A stretch of 64,000 bases of DNA, from positions 62,001 to 126,000 of the forward strand of contig NZ_JACBZM010000002.1 in NCBI RefSeq assembly GCF_013408525.1, given 5' to 3'. The notes beneath the pieces were generated by a model that saw only the letters and a program-made list of their open reading frames with translations, ran no database searches and was not told the DNA's origin. Source of the stretch: Nocardioides aromaticivorans. Lineage in GTDB: Bacteria; Actinomycetota; Actinomycetes; Propionibacteriales; Nocardioidaceae. Both the position numbers and the translations under genes were made by a program. This document shows, in pieces, positions 58,869 to 64,000 of the stretch (position 1 is the first letter of the stretch; each line of letters starts with the position of its first letter).

Positions 58869-59756
58869 TCAGGCGATGGCGGCCAGGTACTTCGGGGCGG
58901 CGTCGCGCAGCCGCGCGGCGGTGCGGTCGCGTCGGCGTCGGATCGTCCGCATCGCGACGCCGTGGCGCTCGCCGACGACCCGCTGAGCCTCCTCACGGGG
59001 CATGCCGTCGTTCTCGGCGGCGAGGAGCTCGACGAGCAGGTCGATCTCGTCGGTGTCGATGACGCCGACCTCGCGCGCCCAGGTGAGCAGATCGGCCAGG
59101 TCCTCGACCGGGTCCTCGACCTCCGGGACCGTGAGGACCGCGTCGCGGACCAGGTTGACCGGGCCCGACCCGGGATCGCTGCCGATCCCCAACGAGTTCA
59201 TCCGCTCGGACCGCGCTTCCAGAGACGTCGTGTCGACCCGGGAGACCATTCCGGCGGCCGGGCGGCTGAGGCGCTGCCGGGCGCGTCGCAGCAGGTACGT
59301 GGCGGCGTGGCAGCCCATCTGCGGCTCGGCGCCCTTGACCTCCTCCCACACCGTGGCGTTGACGTCGTCGATCTCGCACACGTCGGTCAGGGTCATCGCC
59401 ACCCGGTTTACGCCCTCCTCGAGCAGCACCGCCACGGCCAGCGCGGCGTCGTCGTCATCGCCTCCGCGGTGGGACCCGAGGGCGGTCAGGCCGGCGACGA
59501 CTTGGTAGCAGCGCTCATCGCGTCGACGCCACCCTTCCCGGGCCTCCTCGAGGCTGGTGAACCCGGCCAGACGGGGTTCGACCTGCTGCCACTCGGCCCA
59601 CTTCCCGGAGCGCTCCAGGCTGCTGATGACCGAAGTGGCCAGCGCGCTTTGTGCCCTGCGGCGCTGGTGGTGGGCGTCGCTCCAGGACGGGCCAGGAGCC
59701 GTGGTGCGAGTTGCGGCGCCGATGGTGACTTCGTGGGCGGGGTGATTGGCCGACAT
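58869..59756 (-). CDS. HTH protein, candidate regulator of the transfer regulon
   Basis: 295 residues. The C-terminal 40 residues (EAQRVVGERHGVAMRTIRRRRDRTAARLRDAAP) resemble a sigma-region-4/LuxR-type helix-turn-helix. The middle is helical with conserved-looking HAATYLLRRARQRLSRPA and DLADLLTWAREVGVIDTDEIDLLVELLAA, as in sigma-like or phage regulators. It directly precedes copy F and the T4SS operon. Five direct repeats lie upstream of it. It is the best local candidate to recognise the TGTCCGA...GTTGC element; this is inference. No canonical sigma-2 region is evident. Confidence 0.6.
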   Translation of the reverse strand: MSANHPAHEVTIGAATRTTAPGPSWSDAHHQRRRAQSALATSVISSLERSGKWAEWQQVEPRLAGFTSLEEAREGWRRRDERCYQVVAGLTALGSHRGGDDDDAALAVAVLLEEGVNRVAMTLTDVCEIDDVNATVWEEVKGAEPQMGCHAATYLLRRARQRLSRPAAGMVSRVDTTSLEARSERMNSLGIGSDPGSGPVNLVRDAVLTVPEVEDPVEDLADLLTWAREVGVIDTDEIDLLVELLAAENDGMPREEAQRVVGERHGVAMRTIRRRRDRTAARLRDAAPKYLAAIA

Positions 59757-59806
59757 GGCGGTCCTCCGAGAGAGGCGATCAGGACGCGCCTACTGCAGAA
59801 CCGACC

Positions 59807-59882
59807 CCTCACCACCTCGCTCACCACAGCGCTCACCCCACCCGCCGACCGGCCCGATGACCGCTCACCAACCCGCTCACCA
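59807..59882. repeat. Five direct repeats of TGGTGAGC upstream of the HTH gene
   Basis: On the minus strand TGGTGAGC or a one-base variant (plus strand GCTCACCA) occurs at 59807-59814, 59819-59826, 59831-59838, 59863-59870 and 59875-59882, with start-to-start spacings 12, 12, 32 and 12. They lie 51-126 bp upstream of the start at 59756. This resembles a multi-site operator or iteron set. Confidence 0.6.
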
Positions 59883-59997
59883 AGTTGCAAAACCGCAGGT
59901 CAGAGCCGGTGAGGCGGCCTCACCAGGCCCCTCGGAGAAAAAGTCAAAAAAGTTCGTCCGCACCGGTTGCGGACACCCCGTGGACGACCCCAAAACG
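59883..59997. other. Remainder of the gap between LysM gene and HTH gene
   Basis: A perfect 7-bp hairpin GGTGAGG-CGG-CCTCACC lies at 59908-59924. An A-rich patch (GAAAAAGTCAAAAAAG) follows at about 59937-59952, unusual in this GC-rich DNA; it could be part of a promoter or terminator. No gene seen. Confidence 0.4.
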
Positions 59998-60042
59998 GGC
60001 TTCGGCCCTGTCCCACCATCCAGGTGAGACAGGGCCGAAGCC
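59998..60042 (-). terminator. Strong terminator of the LysM/BTAD gene
   Basis: GGCTTCGGCCCTGTC (59998-60012) and GACAGGGCCGAAGCC (60028-60042) form a perfect 15-bp stem with a 15-nt loop, 35 bp after the stop at 60077. On the minus strand it is followed by CGTTTTGGGG. Confidence 0.85.
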
Positions 60043-60076
60043 GCCCTCGAGGGCCCTATCCGGAGCCTGCGGCGAG

Positions 60077-63000
60077 CTACCCGGTGGCACCCCACTCGCG
60101 CTGTTCCACGACGGCCTCCGAGCGCGGCGGGAGGTCCTCGTCGTACCGGTCGAGGACCTGCTCGCGGATGAGCTCGCCAGCGGCGTCACGACCGCTCTCG
60201 GCTTCCGTGGCGGCGGCCTCGTCGAGCCACGCGATGTCACTGTGAGGGCTGGCCTTACGGGCTGCGTCGCAGGCCACCCTGACCAGGTCGGTCCGGCCAG
60301 CCGTGACCGCCCGCGTCGCCAAGATGTGGGCCGCGTCGTGGATGGCTCCCACCAGGATCTCGTCCCACCGCTGCTGCCCCGGCTTGAAGAGCCACTTGAA
60401 CCGGTGCTCGGTGGCCGCCTCGAATGGTGCCCCAGTCACCAACGACAGCGCGGTCACCAGGTCCTCCTCACAGCCCTCGTCACCGCGGCGCTCGGCGCGG
60501 TGCTTGAGCCGCACGAACAGGTCCGCACTGTTCAGGACCCCGCCGGTCCCCCGCACGAGCTCGTAGGTGGGGCTGGTGCCTCGCCGGGCCCCGGCGCTCA
60601 TGCTCGCGTCCGGCAGCCAGTCGCTGCCGTCGGGTCGGGTGCCCAACAGGAAGCGGGCGTTGGTGGCACGGTTCTGCACCGTCTTCTGCGTCTTCCACCC
60701 GCACGCGACGGCGGCCCGCTCCCCGGTTACCCCATGGTCTTGGACGGCCAGGTAGGCGATGAAGGAGACGGTGCCCCCGGCGTTGTCGATCGCCGCGGGG
60801 TCGCCACCGTCACGTGCACTGACCGACACCGGACCGAGCAGGTGCACCTTGGGCCGCGGCGAGGACTCGTCGAACCAATCAGCCACGTCTTGGTCCAGTG
60901 TCGGGTCGAGTGCCGCGATCTCGGCACGGACCTCCTTGGGAACACTGGGCGCGGCCGCAGCGAGGTCCTCGGGGGTCGTGGCCGCGGTGGCCAGGTAGAC
61001 CTCGTCGGCATCGGGCAGCATCGAGGAGGGGTCGTTGCCATCGGTGCGCCGCGGCTCGGTGTACTCCTCGCGCAATGAGCCGTCGGCACGCGCGTACTTG
61101 CCCAGCGGCCCTTCGTCAGACTGCGTGTCCGGCACCGGCTCGTCTTCGAGGTTGCGTGTCGACGCCACCAGCGCCGCCATCGCCTCGGCCTCGGAGGTCG
61201 GCAGCGTGAAGACCTTGACGCTGATGCCCCACATCGGCAGGAACGCCATCCCGTCGCCGGCCAGCTCCACGGCCGGCGACTCCTCCTCGCCGTGCACGAC
61301 CACGACCCGGGAGCGGTCCCGGCCCTCGATGTCGGCGACGAACTCGCCCTCGGGTCGCGACGACACCACGACCACCACCGGGCTGGTGCTGTCCAGCAGC
61401 AGCCCGTCTCGGCGACGAGTCAGCAGGTCAGCATCCAGGTTCTGCTCACCCTCGCCCATCTCACCGGTCAGCACCGCTGCCCGAGCCAGAGCGTCGCTGC
61501 GCTGCACCTGCCGCAGACGGGCCGGGTTGAGACCGATCGTCTCGGCTCCGAACTGGTCGGCAAGCAGCACCTCACTACCCTCCGACCATGCGTTGACCGC
61601 AAGCTCGGCCACCAGGAACCGCGCCAGGTCAGCTACCTGCTCGGGATCGCCGCAGATCCCGCACATGCCCAGCGTCTCCAGGTCGAGCAGCCAGGTACGA
61701 CCGCCCTCGTCCTGGCCGATGGTCACCAGAGCCGGGTACGGGGCCGGCTGGTTCTCCAGGTCCTCCTCGAGGAAGGTCCAGCGCGGCAGCATCCAGGCTC
61801 GGGCGTCATCGGTCGCGGTCCAGCCCTCCGGCACGCCGCCGGGCGCGGGGTGGGTGAAGAGCAGCGTCAGGTCCTCATCGCCCAGTACGGCGGCGCCCAG
61901 TTGAGGCAGCGGCTGACCGGCCACCTTGCAGCACGCGGCCACATGTCGAAGGGCCCGGTCGAGGAACGTGACATCCTCCTGCGCCTCGGAGCCGTTCTCG
62001 ATGATCGCCTGCTCCACCTCCACGAGCTCGTCAGGTGTCGAGGCGATCGTGCGGCCGATCCGGCGGCGACGGAACTGGCGTCGCCGGTTGGCGGCCACCA
62101 TCCCCAGGGCTCCCACCGACAGACACGCAGCGCTGGCCAGCAGCGCGCGCAGGCCCGTGATCCCGCTTTCGTCGCTGGCCTCCTCGGCACCGTCGGCTGA
62201 GGTTGGCATCTGCTCCGTATTTCCCGGTGCCTCCTGACCCGACTCCTGCGACGGTGCGATCGGGGTGGCCGGCTCCTCGGGGGTCTGCTGCTCGTCGTGC
62301 CCAGCCTGATTCTCGGTTCCCGAGGATCCGTCGGCCCCCGTGTCGCCCGACTGCTCGTCCTGGCCACCGGTGGACTTGTCGGGCACGGGGACGGGCTCTC
62401 GCTGCGGCGCCCGGTCCGTGCCCGGGGCAACGTCGCCAGTGCCCGGCAGGACGAGGACCTGCCCGGGGTAGATGAGGTCAGGGTCACTGCCGATGACGTC
62501 CTTGTTGGCCTCGTACAGCGCCTGCCAGTTGTCGGGGTCGCCAGTGGTCTCCGCGGTGATCCCGGTCAGCGTCTCTCCAGGGGTGACGACGTGCTCGGTC
62601 TCGGAGCTCTGGTCGCCGGGCAGGTCGGTCGCATCGGCGGGCAACAGCAGCTCCCAGCCGGGCTCGATGCTGCGCGGGTTGCTGAAGGTGCGCCCGTCGG
62701 CCATGCCCCGCCCCTGGTTCAGGTCCGCGATCTCCTGCCACCGGAACCCGTCTCCCAAATGCTTCTCGGCCAGGCCCCACAAGGTGTCGCCCTTGTCGGT
62801 GACGATCTTCGGAGGGTGGGCCCGGTGGTCCTGGGTGGTGTCCGGTGCGGCCTGGACCGGTGAGGCTGTGGGGCTCGTCTCCGGGTGCGCGGCCGGCGAC
62901 TGGTGTGCGACATGGGTGACGGGCCGCAGGGGTGCGGCAGGGGCAGCCTCCGCGGTGGCTGCGTGCGATCCGAGCAGAGTTGTCGAGGTGACGCCGACCG

Positions 63001-63316
63001 CGAGCACGGTGTGGACCAGCATGCGGATGAACCTCTGCTGGCCACCGACCGCGATCGGCAGCCTCGGGGCCCCCTGGGGCTCGTGGCGCAGCGCAGGGGG
63101 GATCTCCCACAGGGTGCACAGCAGGAGCTGCGCCCACACGAACCAGCCCAGCAGCGAGATGATCCCGAGCACGGCCGAGTTGCTCATGAGCGAGAGCTCG
63201 TTCAACCCGCCAGCGGGCCAGGGGTTGCCCACGGCCGCGATCAGCAGGGCGGGGAACCCGACGAGGAGCCCCAGCAGCAGTGCGAGGGCTCCGAGTCGCT
63301 TGACCAATCCCAGCAT
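60077..63316 (-). CDS. LysM + BTAD multi-domain membrane protein
   Basis: 1079 residues from ATG 63316. Three N-terminal hydrophobic segments (about 8-30, 48-66, 98-115). Two LysM-like domains follow: KIVTDKGDTLWGLAEKHLG with WELLLP near 170-226, and EHVVTPGETLTGITAE with YPGQVLVLP near 240-292. A disordered acidic stretch leads to another membrane segment near 390-410. The ~650-residue C-terminal part contains a winged-helix-like region (KVHLLGPVSVSA) and a BTAD-like helical region, as in AfsR/SARP proteins. Topology would put LysM outside and the BTAD part inside. Similar proteins sit beside actinobacterial Tad pilus genes. Confidence 0.85.
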   Translation of the reverse strand: MLGLVKRLGALALLLGLLVGFPALLIAAVGNPWPAGGLNELSLMSNSAVLGIISLLGWFVWAQLLLCTLWEIPPALRHEPQGAPRLPIAVGGQQRFIRMLVHTVLAVGVTSTTLLGSHAATAEAAPAAPLRPVTHVAHQSPAAHPETSPTASPVQAAPDTTQDHRAHPPKIVTDKGDTLWGLAEKHLGDGFRWQEIADLNQGRGMADGRTFSNPRSIEPGWELLLPADATDLPGDQSSETEHVVTPGETLTGITAETTGDPDNWQALYEANKDVIGSDPDLIYPGQVLVLPGTGDVAPGTDRAPQREPVPVPDKSTGGQDEQSGDTGADGSSGTENQAGHDEQQTPEEPATPIAPSQESGQEAPGNTEQMPTSADGAEEASDESGITGLRALLASAACLSVGALGMVAANRRRQFRRRRIGRTIASTPDELVEVEQAIIENGSEAQEDVTFLDRALRHVAACCKVAGQPLPQLGAAVLGDEDLTLLFTHPAPGGVPEGWTATDDARAWMLPRWTFLEEDLENQPAPYPALVTIGQDEGGRTWLLDLETLGMCGICGDPEQVADLARFLVAELAVNAWSEGSEVLLADQFGAETIGLNPARLRQVQRSDALARAAVLTGEMGEGEQNLDADLLTRRRDGLLLDSTSPVVVVVSSRPEGEFVADIEGRDRSRVVVVHGEEESPAVELAGDGMAFLPMWGISVKVFTLPTSEAEAMAALVASTRNLEDEPVPDTQSDEGPLGKYARADGSLREEYTEPRRTDGNDPSSMLPDADEVYLATAATTPEDLAAAAPSVPKEVRAEIAALDPTLDQDVADWFDESSPRPKVHLLGPVSVSARDGGDPAAIDNAGGTVSFIAYLAVQDHGVTGERAAVACGWKTQKTVQNRATNARFLLGTRPDGSDWLPDASMSAGARRGTSPTYELVRGTGGVLNSADLFVRLKHRAERRGDEGCEEDLVTALSLVTGAPFEAATEHRFKWLFKPGQQRWDEILVGAIHDAAHILATRAVTAGRTDLVRVACDAARKASPHSDIAWLDEAAATEAESGRDAAGELIREQVLDRYDEDLPPRSEAVVEQREWGATG

Positions 63317-63341
63317 GGTGTTTCTTCTCTCTCCCGGGAAC

Positions 63342-63767
63342 CTAGTTCGGGCCCGTGATGGACGTTGCGGTGCCGGTCTCGTCGACCGGGAAGCTTGCGA
63401 AGCCGAGGACGTTGAGGAACGCGTTGTCTGACTTTCCCGTGACCCTCACAGTGACGTCGAGCCCGTTGATGTTCACGGTGCCGCTCCAGCCGGCCTGCTG
63501 CAGGATCTGGTTGGCGCGTGCGGTCGCGGTCGCCTGGTTGATGCCTTCGGTCCCGTCACGGACGCCGCGCATCTCGTCGGCGGCCGCCCGCGCGGCCTGT
63601 TCCGCGGCGCGGTGGGCAGCGATGCGCTGGTTCATGGCGTTGCCGCCGTCATAGACGAGTCCGAGGAGCACCAGGAACACCCCCGAGGCCATGAGGATCG
63701 TCCAGGTAGAGACCACTCCTCGTTCGTCGCGCCGGGCCCGCAACCGTCGGATGAGTCGCGACGTCAT
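63342..63767 (-). CDS. TadE/TadG-like pilus protein
   Basis: 141 residues. RRDERGVVSTWTILMASGVFLVLLGLVYDGGNAMNQRIAAHRAAEQAARAAADE is seen in pieces: a cleavage-type motif ERGVVSTW, one membrane segment and the Ala-rich helix of TadE-like pseudopilins. The C-terminal domain has beta-strand-like VTVRVTG. Located 25 bp upstream of the LysM gene and overlapping the next gene by ATGA. It would be processed by the A24 peptidase at 6773-7483. Confidence 0.8.
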   Translation of the reverse strand: MTSRLIRRLRARRDERGVVSTWTILMASGVFLVLLGLVYDGGNAMNQRIAAHRAAEQAARAAADEMRGVRDGTEGINQATATARANQILQQAGWSGTVNINGLDVTVRVTGKSDNAFLNVLGFASFPVDETGTATSITGPN

Positions 63768-64000
63768 GGCAGCCGCCGGTACTGCTCGATGGGGACCACG
63801 GCTGTGCTGGTGAAGTCCTTGGCGCCCGGCAGGCCGAAACCGACGACGTCGCTCAGGTTCGCGTGGCAGGTGACCTCGACACTCACGTGACCCGAGGTCC
63901 GGAAATCTGTTCCCGCGAACGACACCGTCAGCTGTGTGCAGGCCTTGCCCCGATCGGCCAGCGCGTCGGCAGCCGCTTTGCGGCCTGCCATCTGTCCGGC
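63764..64000 (-). CDS. TadE-like pilus protein (partial, 5' end outside window)
   Basis: The last 79 or so residues, with MAGRKAAADALADRG, VSFAGTDF, VEVTCHANLSDVVGFGLPGAKDFTSTAVVPIEQY; such a C-terminal beta-rich domain follows the pilin-like helix in TadE/TadG proteins. The frame is open to the window edge, so the real start lies beyond 64000. Coupled to the next TadE-like gene by ATGA. Confidence 0.7.
   Translation of the reverse strand, partial: AGQMAGRKAAADALADRGKACTQLTVSFAGTDFRTSGHVSVEVTCHANLSDVVGFGLPGAKDFTSTAVVPIEQYRRLP

Noticed and set aside
1..64000. CRISPR array, tRNA or rRNA genes
   Set aside because: No regularly spaced repeat array and no recognisable tRNA or rRNA sequence was found by eye.

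Overview
The window is high-GC actinobacterial DNA. The signs are very GC-rich codon use with many GTG starts, a mycobacterial/streptomycete-type LexA box, and a type IV secretion system (T4SS) of the SCO6880 kind in which the VirB4 module is split over two genes. No rRNA, tRNA, CRISPR array or chromosomal housekeeping cluster is visible. A relaxase, coupling protein, T4SS, Tad-like pilus genes, a DnaA-domain-IV protein and several nucleases make this part of a large conjugative plasmid or integrative conjugative element. The genus cannot be fixed; Nocardioides-like or related actinomycetes would fit.

Layout. 1-6737: a DUF429 gene, a small HTH gene under a palindromic operator, a leftward four-gene nuclease operon (PD-(D/E)XK, unknown, GIY-YIG, CoiA-like), and an SOS-controlled umuDC-like pair whose UmuD has lost its protease residues. 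6773-12287: a leftward chain of small, overlapping, mostly zinc-ribbon genes with a C5 cytosine methyltransferase and a prepilin peptidase, headed by two tandem 17-bp palindromes. 12403-16217: a second leftward operon (coiled-coil protein, zinc ribbon, LRV-repeat protein, secreted SNase). 16442-22363: a very large MobF relaxase-helicase-primase fusion reading right. 22835-29437: accessory nuclease/defence-like genes (TcmP with its three-Cys-motif partner, PIN protein, PD-(D/E)XK protein, HNH). 29522-31358: an IS1182-family element. 31280-38877 and 50945-59756: the leftward transfer region (T4SS, coupling protein, ATPase, wall hydrolase). 38917-50942: a ~12-kb tyrosine-recombinase transposon of Tn554-like design, inserted between the VirB4-like gene and the wall-hydrolase gene, carrying MMPL, TetR, HxlR, DoxX, VOC and other cargo. 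60077-64000: a LysM/BTAD membrane protein and TadE-like pilus genes.

The most notable unexplained signal is a repeated promoter-like element, TGTCCGA-N15-GTTGCTTCTCC, found seven times with an invariant 15-nt gap. Six copies lie upstream of transfer-related operons: relaxase, the divergent 16217 operon, the coupling-protein operon, two T4SS operons and the ParA-like operon. At three of them the start ATG lies exactly 15 nt after the first G of GTTGC and has no Shine-Dalgarno, which suggests leaderless transcripts under a dedicated sigma factor or activator. The HTH protein at 58869-59756 is a candidate regulator. The other notable findings are a secreted fusion of two DNase-I-like domains with a lytic transglycosylase and a CHAP-like domain, and a UmuD' mimic lacking both catalytic residues.

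Together the genes describe one mobile system: DNA processing (relaxase/primase), export (coupling protein, VirB2/3/4/6/8-like proteins), wall penetration (hydrolase, LysM protein), surface pili (Tad, prepilin peptidase), host-defence interplay (methyltransferase, nucleases) and mutagenic repair (umuDC).
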